Shown here: positions 16,251 through 25,000 of the stretch, in pieces | How the letters are laid out: each line of letters opens with the position of its first letter | How positions within the stretch are numbered: the first letter of the stretch is position 1 | From: RGIG3528 sp045598045 | GTDB lineage: Bacteria; Bacillota; Clostridia; Lachnospirales; Lachnospiraceae | Direction: 5' to 3' | DNA length: 64,000 nucleotides | Assembly (NCBI GenBank): GCA_045598045.1 | Contig: JAZLLG010000055.1 | Coordinates: 1 to 64,000, forward strand | Program-made: the position numbers and the translations under genes | Notes under the pieces: model-generated | Databases searched by the model: none | What the model was told of the DNA's origin: nothing | Seen by the model: the letters and a program-made list of their open reading frames with translations, nothing else

Positions 16251-16511
16251 TTAAATCATCTCCTTAAGAAGGCTGTCATAAACTTCAGCAGGAATAGCCG
16301 TCGATAATGATTTTTCTATTCCTCTTGATTTCTTAGCCTTTTCGAAACACGAAACGGAATCGCAGAGGTATGAGCCTCTTCCGTTAAGTCTTCCTGTTTT
16401 ATCGATTTTTATTTCTCCGTCGGGAGTTCTTATTACACGGATAAGGCTGTTCTTAGGAAAAACACCATTACATCCGGTACATTTTCTCATAGGTATTTTC
16501 TTTTCTGCCAT
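16251..16511 (-). CDS. ylxR: YlxR-family RNA-binding protein (RnpM)
   Basis: An 86-residue DUF448 protein with the signature MRKCTGCNGVFPKNSLIRVI and the GRGSYLC motif near residue 45. In Bacillus, YlxR (RnpM) binds RNase P RNA and modulates RNase P. It lies directly between nusA and ylxQ, spaced one base from ylxQ. Confidence 0.95.
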   Translation of the reverse strand: MAEKKIPMRKCTGCNGVFPKNSLIRVIRTPDGEIKIDKTGRLNGRGSYLCDSVSCFEKAKKSRGIEKSLSTAIPAEVYDSLLKEMI

Positions 16512-16528
16512 ATCCCTGTCCTCTAAAA

Positions 16529-17686
16529 TTACTGTTCTTCGGTCTCACCGAAACCTTCTTCGGTAAATTCCTCATTGTCTGTAAATGTTCCGTCGTTCTG
16601 TGACTCGGACTTGATATCGATTCTGTAGCCGGTGAGCTTTGCAGCAAGTCTTGCATTCTGACCTTCGCGGCCGATGGCAAGTGAAAGCTGATAATCGGGA
16701 ACGATTACTCTTGCTGTCTTTTCGTCAGGCTCAACGGTAACGGAAACAACCTTTGCGGGGCTTAATGAATTCTCAATGAGAATTGCGGGATCCTCGTTCC
16801 AAACAATGATATCAATCTTTTCACCGTGAAGTTCATCAACGATAGCATTGACTCTTGCTCCGTTTACTCCGACACATGCACCTACAGGATCGACATTCTC
16901 ATCATGGGAATATACGGAAATCTTAGTACGCTGACCTGCTTCACGGGAAATGCCCTTAATTTCAACGATGCCCTCGGAAATTTCGGTTACTTCCTCTTCG
17001 AACAATCTCTTAACAAGCTCCGGATGGGTACGTGATACGGAAATTCTGGGGCCCTTGGGGCTGTTTTCAACCTTTGTGACGTAAAGTTTAACTCTTTCGT
17101 TCTTATAGAATTCCTCACCCTTAATCTGCTCGGTAACAGGAAGAATTGTCTCTAATTTACCGAGAGAAACAACGATGTTGTAGTTTCCGATATCAGGATT
17201 CTGGAAACGTTCGATAACGCCTGTAACGATATCCTTTTCTTTCATGGCATAGCTTGAAAACAAAGCATTACGTTCTTCCTCACGGATTTTCTGAACAACA
17301 ACCTGCTTAGCCTTCTGAGCCGCAATTCGTCCAAAATCCTTGGGGGTAACTTCGATGTTTACAAAATCACCTACTTCATAGGGATGACCCATCTTGATTT
17401 CTGCCTGAGCCTTGGAAATCTGAAGAACATCGTCTTCAACTTCTTCGACTACTTCCTTCTCGGAATAAACCTTAAAGATACCTGTCTTGGGGTCAATTGT
17501 AACTTTGGCATTTTCAGCCTTTCCGTACTGGTTTTTGTATGCTGTGATAAGGGAATTCTGGATTGTCTCAAGCATAATTTCCTTTGAGATACCCTTTTCC
17601 TTTTCAATCATCTCAAGAGCTAAAATGAGTTCTGTGTTTTCTGTCGGCGCAGCCTTTGCTGTAGTTTTCTTTCTTGCTGTTGCCAT
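16529..17686 (-). CDS. nusA: Transcription termination/antitermination factor NusA
   Basis: A 385-residue NusA with an N-terminal RNA-polymerase-binding domain, an S1 domain (about 134-200), and two KH domains (about 230-345) ending in 'LSLAIGREGQNARLAAKLTG' (here YQLSLAIG). There is no acidic C-terminal repeat region, as is usual in Firmicutes; the tail is short and Glu-rich. It acts on paused RNA polymerase and can autoregulate the operon in some bacteria. It follows rimP by 34 bases. Confidence 0.97.
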   Translation of the reverse strand: MATARKKTTAKAAPTENTELILALEMIEKEKGISKEIMLETIQNSLITAYKNQYGKAENAKVTIDPKTGIFKVYSEKEVVEEVEDDVLQISKAQAEIKMGHPYEVGDFVNIEVTPKDFGRIAAQKAKQVVVQKIREEERNALFSSYAMKEKDIVTGVIERFQNPDIGNYNIVVSLGKLETILPVTEQIKGEEFYKNERVKLYVTKVENSPKGPRISVSRTHPELVKRLFEEEVTEISEGIVEIKGISREAGQRTKISVYSHDENVDPVGACVGVNGARVNAIVDELHGEKIDIIVWNEDPAILIENSLSPAKVVSVTVEPDEKTARVIVPDYQLSLAIGREGQNARLAAKLTGYRIDIKSESQNDGTFTDNEEFTEEGFGETEEQ

Positions 17687-17720
17687 TTTATTAATCCTCC
17701 TATACTGCTTTTTATTCTAT

Positions 17721-18188
17721 TTAGAAATGCACTGCAAGATTAATCTTTGCAATATCAGATCTTTCGAATGTAATCTGTGTTTCGTCTTCAAAGCCGATTG
17801 TAATTGTGCTTTCGTCGAAGTCATCAAGAAAGCCGGTAAACTCTTTTTGTCCGTCTATGGTCTTGAAAAGCTTAACTTCAACCTCACTGCCGAGTTCTCT
17901 TTGAAAATCACGGTCCTTCTTTAATGTTCTTCCGAGTCCCGGCGAACTGACCTCAAAAATGTATGCATCAGGGATAAAATCTTCTTCATCGAGAAGAACA
18001 GACATCCTTCTGCTGACGTTTTCGCACTCGTTAATAGTTATACCGCCTTCTTTGTCGATATAAAGCCTTAAGTAATCAGTGCCTGCTTCTTTAACGTACT
18101 CACAGTCCACAAGCTCAAACCCAAGCTCTTCAAGTATCGGTCCTGCAAGCTTTTCGGTACGCGCTGCGTACTCATCTCTTTTTCCCAT
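17721..18188 (-). CDS. rimP: Ribosome maturation factor RimP
   Basis: A 155-residue 30S assembly factor. It has 'LGFELVDCEYVKEAGTDYLR' near residue 22, 'GGITINECENVSRRMSVLLD' near 47 and the 'YIFEVSSPGLGRTLKKDRDF' motif near 75. An upstream ATG at 18257 gives a longer frame, but the ATG at 18188 has GGAGG 4 bases upstream and fits the family N-terminus. It is the first gene of the nusA-infB operon and has its own promoter and a hairpin-rich leader. Confidence 0.96.
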   Translation of the reverse strand: MGKRDEYAARTEKLAGPILEELGFELVDCEYVKEAGTDYLRLYIDKEGGITINECENVSRRMSVLLDEEDFIPDAYIFEVSSPGLGRTLKKDRDFQRELGSEVEVKLFKTIDGQKEFTGFLDDFDESTITIGFEDETQITFERSDIAKINLAVHF

Positions 18189-18194
18189 ACAGCC

Positions 18195-18263
18195 TCCGTT
18201 TGGGATATTCGGAAACAAATATCCCTTACAATGAATAGAGAGTGGATTCACACCCACTCTCTA
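18195..18263 (-). promoter_or_regulatory. Hairpin-rich leader of the rimP-nusA-infB operon
   Basis: In the transcript, AGAGAGTGG(G) pairs with CCACTCTCT (about 18262-18237), followed by GGGATATT / AATATCCC (about 18229-18206), just before the rimP ribosome binding site. The first hairpin lacks a T-run, so it is not a plain terminator. Regulation, for example by NusA, is possible but not shown. Confidence 0.5.
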
Positions 18264-18285
18264 ACTAGTCAAATATTACCTCTAT

Positions 18286-18314
18286 CTTATAGCATTCCTA
18301 CCGGTAAAAGTCAA
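18286..18314 (-). promoter_or_regulatory. Sigma-A promoter for rimP-nusA-infB
   Basis: TTGACT at 18314-18309, a 17-base spacer and TATAAG at 18291-18286, directly after alaS. Confidence 0.8.
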
Positions 18315-18343
18315 CACTTATAAGGAAAAAAGCCGAAAATCAA

Positions 18344-20992
18344 TTACTTAATCTGACTATTGATAATCTTCTTTGCTTCTTCGACAGCTTCGGAAATCTT
18401 TGAAGCATCCTTACCACCGGCCTGAGCCATGTTGGGACGACCGCCGCCGCCACCAAGAACAATGGGAGCAATAGCCTTAATAAGGTTACCTGCATGAGCC
18501 CCTTTAGCCATAGCATCATCGGTAGCCTTTGCGACAAGGTTTGCCTTGCCGTCGGTATCCGATGCAAGAACAACAACGCCGCCGCCCATCTTTTCGGCAA
18601 GCGAATCCGCAAGGTCTCTTAAACCGTTCATATCAACGCCAGGAACCGTTGTTGCAAGGAACTTTACGCCCTTAACATCGATAACTGCGCTCATTACGTC
18701 ACCAAGAGCATCTTTTGCTGCTTTAGCCTTGAGAGCCTCTATTTCGGATGCCATAGCCTTTAAATCGGCCTGCATATGATTAATCTTTTCAACAAGTCCC
18801 GAAGGCTGTGTCTTTGCAGCTGCAGCAGCTTCGTTAAGCTCAGCTTCAAGCTTTTTATAGTATGCAATAACGTTTGTGCCCGTTACTGCTTCAATACGAC
18901 GTACACCTGCGGCAACACCTGACTCGGAAAGAATCTTGAAATTGGCAATCTCGCCTGTATGCTTTACATGAGTACCGCCGCAAAGCTCCTTGGAGAAGTC
19001 ACCGATGGAAACTACTCTTACAGTATCACCGTACTTCTCTCCGAACAGAGCCATGGCGCCTGTCTTCCTAGCTTCTTCAATGCCCATAACGTCTGTAACA
19101 ACAGGATAATCGGCAGCAATAGCTTCGTTAACGATGTTTTCAACTTCTGCAATCTGCTCTGCCGTCATGGCCTGACCATAAGAGAAGTCGAAACGTGTAC
19201 GACTCTCATCCTGGTATGAACCCTGCTGATGAACATCGCTGTCAAGTACCTTCTGAAGTGCTGCCTGAAGAAGGTGAGTTGCGGAATGGTTTTTACATGT
19301 GTTGCTTCTGCTTACCGTATCAACGGCAAGCTTTGCTTCTTCGCCTGCTTTGATAGAGCCTTCCGTAACCTTTCCGATATGGCCCACACGTCCTCCGGGA
19401 ACCTTAACGGTATCGGTTACAGTGAAAACACCTGAAGCTGTTCTGATAACACCGATATCACCCTTCTGACCACCCATTGTTGCATAGAAAGGTGTGCACA
19501 AAGTGATAATTGTACCTTCTTCGCCTGCTTTAAGTGAATCAACAAGCTCAGTGTCATTTGCAACAGCGGCAATCTTTGAATCAGCGTTGAGGCTTTCATA
19601 TCCTACGAAGTTTGTAACAACGCTCTCATCAAGTGTATCGAATACGGAAGCTGTGCTCTTCTGTGCAAAGCTCTTTCCGGCACGGGCAAGCTCCTTCTGC
19701 TGTTCCATTGCTTCTTTGTAGCTTGCTTCGTCAACCTTAAGGCCTTCCTCTTCAGCCATTTCAACAGTAAGCTCAAACGGGAATCCGAATGTATCGTAGA
19801 GGTAGAATGCGTCTTTGCCGTCAAATACGGAAGCATTTTCAGCCTTCTTTGCATCAAGAAGCTTTTTGAACTCTTTCATGCCGTTTTCGATTGTAGCTTC
19901 GAAAGCAGTGATTTCCTTTGTGAGTTCTTTTACAATGAAATCATGGTTCTTTACAAGGTTCGGATATGCTTCGCCATATACCTTGTCAATGTAGATGTTT
20001 GCGCAGTCAACAAGATTAGCCTTGTTGAGGCCAAGAAGTCTTCCCTGACGAACGGCACGACGGATAAGTCTTCTGAGTACATATCCGGCTCCGCCGTTTG
20101 AAGGTGTAAGCTTTGCTTCGTCACCGATAAGCATAACGGCAGTACGAATATGGTCAGCAACAATACGCATCGATCTTGTTGTCTTTTCATCAGCTTCGTA
20201 TTTAATGTTTGAAGCTTTTTCAATGTATTCGATGGTAGCAGAATGAACGTCTGTTTTATATACGTCGCTGAAGCCGTTAAGGAAAGCGAGGTTACGCTCA
20301 AGTCCCCAGCCTGTATCAACGTTTTTCTTTGAAAGAGGTGTCAGTGTTCCGTCCTGATGCTTTTCATACTGCATGAAAACATCATTTCCGATTTCGGTGT
20401 ACTTTCCGCAATGACATCCGGGGCCACAGTTGGGGCCGCAGGCAGGAATATCCTTTACGTAGAACATTTCGGAGTCCGGACCGCACGGACCGAACTCAAG
20501 TCCCCACCAGTTGTCTTCTGCGGGAAGATAGAAAATATTTTCGGGCTTAAAGCCTGATGCTATACGACACTTAGCGCCTTCTTCGTCACGAGGTGCGTTC
20601 TCATCTCCTGCAAAAACAGTAGCAGCAAGATGATCTCTGTCAAAACCGAAAACTTCCGTTAAAAGCTCATAGCTCCACTTGCAGCGGTCTTCTTTGAAAT
20701 AATCACCGAGTGACCAGCTTCCCATCATCTCAAAGAAAGTACCATGGCTTGTATCGCCGACGGAATCAATATCGTTTGTACGGACACAGCCCTGTACGTT
20801 ACAAAGTCTTGTTCCCAAAGGATGTTTCTGACCAAGCAGATAAGGCATAAGAGGCTGCATTCCGGCAACGTTAAAGAGTACACCTGTGGAGCCGTCGGAT
20901 ACTAAAGAAACAGCACCGCAGTCAACATGACCACGCTCTGTATAGAATTTAATCCAAGCATTTCTGAGTTCTTTTGAAGTAAATGTCTTCAT
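18344..20992 (-). CDS. alaS: Alanyl-tRNA synthetase
   Basis: An 882-residue class II synthetase that charges tRNA-Ala and edits Ser/Gly mischarging. The catalytic domain starts with 'ELRNAWIKFYTERGH'; the editing domain has the zinc ligands in HSATHLL near residue 570 and CGGTH near 670; the C-Ala domain ends in the Gly-rich 'LGGGGGRPNMAQAGGKD' segment. An extra Cys-rich stretch (GPNCGPGCHCGKY, near 194) is typical of many bacterial AlaRS. The leader is short, so no T-box fits. Confidence 0.98.
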   Translation of the reverse strand: MKTFTSKELRNAWIKFYTERGHVDCGAVSLVSDGSTGVLFNVAGMQPLMPYLLGQKHPLGTRLCNVQGCVRTNDIDSVGDTSHGTFFEMMGSWSLGDYFKEDRCKWSYELLTEVFGFDRDHLAATVFAGDENAPRDEEGAKCRIASGFKPENIFYLPAEDNWWGLEFGPCGPDSEMFYVKDIPACGPNCGPGCHCGKYTEIGNDVFMQYEKHQDGTLTPLSKKNVDTGWGLERNLAFLNGFSDVYKTDVHSATIEYIEKASNIKYEADEKTTRSMRIVADHIRTAVMLIGDEAKLTPSNGGAGYVLRRLIRRAVRQGRLLGLNKANLVDCANIYIDKVYGEAYPNLVKNHDFIVKELTKEITAFEATIENGMKEFKKLLDAKKAENASVFDGKDAFYLYDTFGFPFELTVEMAEEEGLKVDEASYKEAMEQQKELARAGKSFAQKSTASVFDTLDESVVTNFVGYESLNADSKIAAVANDTELVDSLKAGEEGTIITLCTPFYATMGGQKGDIGVIRTASGVFTVTDTVKVPGGRVGHIGKVTEGSIKAGEEAKLAVDTVSRSNTCKNHSATHLLQAALQKVLDSDVHQQGSYQDESRTRFDFSYGQAMTAEQIAEVENIVNEAIAADYPVVTDVMGIEEARKTGAMALFGEKYGDTVRVVSIGDFSKELCGGTHVKHTGEIANFKILSESGVAAGVRRIEAVTGTNVIAYYKKLEAELNEAAAAAKTQPSGLVEKINHMQADLKAMASEIEALKAKAAKDALGDVMSAVIDVKGVKFLATTVPGVDMNGLRDLADSLAEKMGGGVVVLASDTDGKANLVAKATDDAMAKGAHAGNLIKAIAPIVLGGGGGRPNMAQAGGKDASKISEAVEEAKKIINSQIK

Positions 20993-21034
20993 AACAATCT
21001 CCTGATATTTTTATTTCGTCAAAAAACTTTATAG

Positions 21035-21063
21035 ATTATAGAACAGCAATGTCTATTTTTCAA
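21035..21063 (-). promoter_or_regulatory. Sigma-A promoter for alaS
   Basis: TTGAAA at 21063-21058, a 17-base spacer and consensus TATAAT at 21040-21035, about 42 bases before the alaS ATG. AGGAG follows close to the ATG. Confidence 0.85.
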
Positions 21064-21092
21064 CTTTATTCTTTGACAATGTAATCAAAAAA

Positions 21093-21695
21093 TCAATCTT
21101 TGGGAACAGTGAAAATATTGGCGGTCTTTTTGGAAATAACTCCCTTCTTATAGCAGGAGCTGCAAAGAGCGATGTATGATTCGTTTCCTCCCATCGCAAC
21201 CTGCTCACCTTCATAAAGAATCTTTGTTCCGGAAAACCTTGCATTCATAATGGCTTTTTTGCCGCAAGGACACATTGTTACTATTTCACGAATGGAATCG
21301 GCAAGCTCGAGAAGTCGCTTTGAACCTTCGAATGTATGTGTAAGGAAGTCCGTTTTAAGACCGTAAGCCATAACAAAACACTTATTTTCATCAACGATTG
21401 CCCTGAGCTCTTCGACCTGAACAGCCGTAAGGAACTGCGCTTCGTCAACAATAATATTGTCATATGTTTCAACGGGATCCGGAAGAACATCCTCTATCTT
21501 TGAATCAGGATAAACAAGAAGTGCCTCAGCAGAAAGACCGGCTCGCGACTTAACGATTGTGGCACCGTCCCTCGTATCAAGACTGGGTTTCAAAAGTGCA
21601 ACCTTCTTGCCTTTATCTTCCCACGAAAATCTTGTCATAAGGGCATTTGCTGTTTTACTGGAGCCCATAACACCATAGTAAAAATACATCTTCAT
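21093..21695 (-). CDS. tdk: Thymidine kinase
   Basis: A 200-residue type II thymidine kinase for salvage of thymidine. The P-loop is in GVMGSSKTANAL near residue 8, DEAQF near 85, and the zinc ligands are the Cys pairs CPCG (near 142) and CSSC (near 177). An upstream ATG at 21731 and one at 21704 are possible, but GGGGAG lies 9 bases before the ATG at 21695, which also gives the normal N-terminus MKMYFYYG. It is a single-gene unit with its own promoter. Confidence 0.95.
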   Translation of the reverse strand: MKMYFYYGVMGSSKTANALMTRFSWEDKGKKVALLKPSLDTRDGATIVKSRAGLSAEALLVYPDSKIEDVLPDPVETYDNIIVDEAQFLTAVQVEELRAIVDENKCFVMAYGLKTDFLTHTFEGSKRLLELADSIREIVTMCPCGKKAIMNARFSGTKILYEGEQVAMGGNESYIALCSSCYKKGVISKKTANIFTVPKD

Positions 21696-21729
21696 AAATA
21701 ACATCTCCCCGAAATTGAATACTCCGTTC

Positions 21730-21757
21730 ATTATAACCTTTTGAAAATTAAGGTCAA
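21730..21757 (-). promoter_or_regulatory. Sigma-A promoter for tdk
   Basis: TTGACC at 21757-21752, a 16-base spacer and TATAAT at 21735-21730. Confidence 0.8.
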
Positions 21758-21778
21758 GGTAATAAATACCCGTAAAAC

Positions 21779-21802
21779 GAAAAAAACTCCATCACTGGAG
21801 TT
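21779..21802 (-). terminator. Terminator after tRNA-Glu
   Basis: The minus strand shows ACTCC, a 6-base loop, GGAGT and then a run of seven T. It is about 33 bases past the tRNA 3' end. Confidence 0.8.
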
Positions 21803-21834
21803 CAATCTGGGTTGGGCTGTATAATTACAGTTAG

Positions 21835-21906
21835 CAGCTCGTAGCGGAATCGAACCGCTGATTTCGCCGTGAGAGGGCGACGTCTTAGCCTCTTGACCAA
21901 CGAGCC
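21835..21906 (-). tRNA. tRNA-Glu (anticodon CTC)
   Basis: A 72-base cloverleaf. The acceptor arm is GGCTCGT with ACGAGCT (a G-U closing pair) and a G discriminator; the D-arm GTCAAGAGGCTAAGAC is characteristic of tRNA-Glu; the anticodon loop CTCTCAC gives CTC; the T-arm is GCGGTTCGATTCCGC. No CCA is encoded. It stands alone between polC and tdk with its own promoter and terminator. Confidence 0.96.
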
Positions 21907-21911
21907 ATTTT

Positions 21912-21931
21912 GTCTGTTCTGTCGAACAGAC
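21912..21931 (-). other. Inverted repeat in the tRNA-Glu leader
   Basis: GTCTGTTC, 4 bases, GAACAGAC: a perfect 8-bp inverted repeat between the promoter -10 and the tRNA 5' end, 6 bases before the mature tRNA. It could fold as a 5' leader hairpin seen by RNase P, or bind a protein. Confidence 0.6.
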
Positions 21932-21934
21932 GTT

Positions 21935-21963
21935 ATATTACACTATAAATTGCAAAAAATCAA
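21935..21963 (-). promoter_or_regulatory. Sigma-A promoter for tRNA-Glu
   Basis: TTGATT at 21963-21958, a 17-base spacer and TAATAT at 21940-21935. Confidence 0.7.
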
Positions 21964-22032
21964 GTAAAACATTAAGGAGAATTCGGGCAAATTGTCAGAA
22001 TGTGCGGCTTCAAACGACAAATTGTATCAGTT

Positions 22033-25000
22033 TTATAGCTGAAACAAATCCGAAAAGCTGATTTGGTCAGTTTCGGGAATATCTCCGATGATGCCGAGCC
22101 TTGACATTGTATCTATTGCACTCTGCGGAATATGTGCCCTGTCTTTGATATTCTGCTTGGATGTAAACGGACCATCCTTGCAAGCCTCAAACAACTGGTC
22201 TGCAGCTTTTTCTCCAAGGCCTTCAATCGTATCAAAGGAAGGCATAATCTTGTCATCGATAATCTGGAAAGCATGAGCCTTCGCACGGAAAAGATCGATC
22301 GGCATGAAATCATAGCCTCTTGCATACATTTCGAGAACGGATTTCATGTTCATGTATGTTGTTTCGTCTTTTGCCGTTCCCTTGTGCTCATCAAGGTCCT
22401 TCTTAATCTTTGTCATGTTCTTGATAAGCTTATCCTTTCCGAGGCACATGAGCTCATAGTTGAAGGCTGCCGCACGGATGCCGAAGTATGCCGAATAGTA
22501 TGCAAGCGGTTTATAAACCTTAAACCAGGCAACACGGAAAGCCATCATAATATATGCACAGGCATGTGCTTTCGGGAACATGTACTGAATTTTCTTGCAT
22601 GACCAAATATACCAATCCGGAACACCGTGTTCTTTCATTTCGGCTTCCTGTTCTTCGGTAAGTCCTCTTCCCTTACGGACGGATTCCATTATTTTAAAAG
22701 AGTGTCCGGGGTCAACATTTTTATTAATGAGGTACAGCATGATGTCATCTCGGGTACATATAGCCTGTTTAAGGTTACACGTGCCATTCTGAATAAGCAA
22801 CTGTGCATTGTTTGCATAAACATCAGTACCATGTGAAAGGCCTGAAATACGAACCATGTCCGAAAAGCAGTCGGGCTTTGTTTCACGTAACATATTCATG
22901 GCATTATCTGTGCCGAGCTCCGGAAGACCAAGCGAACCCATATCAATTCCCATAATGTCTTCAGGCTTAATTCCGAGTGCTTCCGTTCCATGGAAAAGTG
23001 AAATAACCTTTTTATCATCCATCGGAATTGTTTTTGCATCGATGCCGGTAAGTTCCTCAAGTCGCTTAATCATTGTAGGATCATCGTGACCGAGTATATC
23101 GAGCTTAAGAAGATTATGGTCGATTGAGTGGTAGTCGAAATGCGTCGTAACAATATTGGATGTCATATCATTTGCGGGATGCTGAACAGGTGTAAATGAG
23201 TCAATATCCTCGCCGACGGGAAGAACGATAATTCCGCCGGGATGCTGCCCGGTTGAACGTCTGACACCGACGCATCCTTTTGAAATTCGCTCAAGTTCTG
23301 CTTTTCTATGAGTCGTGCCGTGATCTTCATCATACTTGAGTGCAAAGCCGTAGGCTGTCTTTTCGGCAACGGTGCCTACGGTACCGGCTTTAAAAGTCTG
23401 GCCCTTTCCGAAGATAACTTCGGTGTAGTCATGAGCTTTTGACTGATATTCACCGGAGAAGTTCAGGTCGATATCCGGCTCCTTGTCGCAGTTGAATCCA
23501 AGGAACGTTTCAAAAGGAATATCCGCTCCGTCCTTTGTAAGCTTTTCACCACATACGGGACAGATTTTGTCAGGCATGTCAAAGCCGCAAATTGCTTCGC
23601 GCTGAAAAGCCTTAACCTCTTCGGAATCAAAATCGGAATATTTGCACTTAGGACAGAAATAATGAGCCGGAAGCGGGTTAACCTCGGTAATTCCGGCCAT
23701 CGTGGCTACAAAAGAAGAACCAACGGAGCCACGGGAACCAACGAGATAACCGTCCTCATTCGACTTCCAAACCAGTTTCTGAGCAATAATATACATAACG
23801 GAATAGCCGTTTTTAATAATTGAAGACAGTTCCGTTTCAAGTCGGTTTTCAACAATGGGCGGCAACGGATCTCCATACATGGAATGCGCCTTGTCATGAC
23901 ATATCTTTGTGAGGGTTTCCTCCGAGTTTTCAATTACGGGAGGACATTTATCCGGACGTACAGGGTCCATATGCTCAATCTGTTCCCAAATTTTGAGAGG
24001 ATTCTCAATAACAACCTCTCTGCATTTTTTCTGCCCGAGATATTCAAATTCGGCAAGCATTTCCTGGGTTGTCCGAAGGAAAAGTGGCGCCTGCCTGTCT
24101 GCATCCGAAAAGCCTTTTGAATGCATGATAAGCCTTCTGTAAACCTCGTCCTCGGGGTTAAGGAAATGTACGTCACACGTAGCGCAAACAGGCTTACCGT
24201 ACTCCTCGCCAAGCTGTACAATACGCTCATTGATACGAATCAAATCATCTTCACTCTGAATCTGAGGAATTTTCTCTTCATCAATCATGAAGTTGTTGTT
24301 CCCAAGAGGTTGGATCTCATAATAGTCGTAAAACTCACAAAGTGAAGAAATTACATCCTGCGAATCCTCCTCGAGAAGTGCCCTGTAAAGCTCACCTGCT
24401 TCACAGGCGGAGCCGATAATAAGCCCTTCCCTTCTTTCCGAAAGAAGACTCTTAGGGATTTTCGGAGCCTTTTTAAAATAAGTCAGATGACTCTTGGAAA
24501 TCATTTTATAGAGATTGTACCGACCTGTAATATTTTTGCAGAGGACAATACAATGATAAGGATGCATATTTCGGATAGCTTCGTCCGAAGGCTTAAATGC
24601 TTCGGCAGCTTCAGCAAGCGTATGAACGTTTTTACCGTCCATAATATTTACAAGCTTACGATATATTTCAGCAGTACACTCCGCATCGTCAACAGCCCTG
24701 TGATGATTTTCCAAAGATACGTTAAGCTCATTGGCAAGCGTATTGAGCTTATAGTTTTTAAGTCCGGTAAGAAGGCCTTGTGCAAGACCGACAGTATCTA
24801 CAATTGTCGGAGCATATTCAAGACCAAGGAGGCCGGCATTATGCTTTATGAAGCCTGTATCGAAGCTTGCATTATGAGCAACAATAACAGCATCCCCACA
24901 AAAATCAAGAAACTTCGGCAAAACATCCGAAATAAGGGGTGCATCGGCAACCATGGAATCACTTATGTGAGTTTTTGTTTCAATTTCCGCAGGAATGGGA

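Noticed and set aside
20993..21040. T-box riboswitch upstream of alaS
   Set aside because: The promoter lies only about 42 bases from the ATG, too short for a T-box, and no terminator hairpin is present.
21923..21936. Sequence like a LexA box (CGAAC-N4-GTT) at the tRNA-Glu promoter
   Set aside because: Only the left half and three bases of the right half fit. It is part of the leader inverted repeat, and SOS control of a tRNA is unlikely.
21970..22032. Terminator directly after polC
   Set aside because: Only a weak TTGTC/GACAA pairing can be drawn, with no T-run. How polC transcription ends is unclear.
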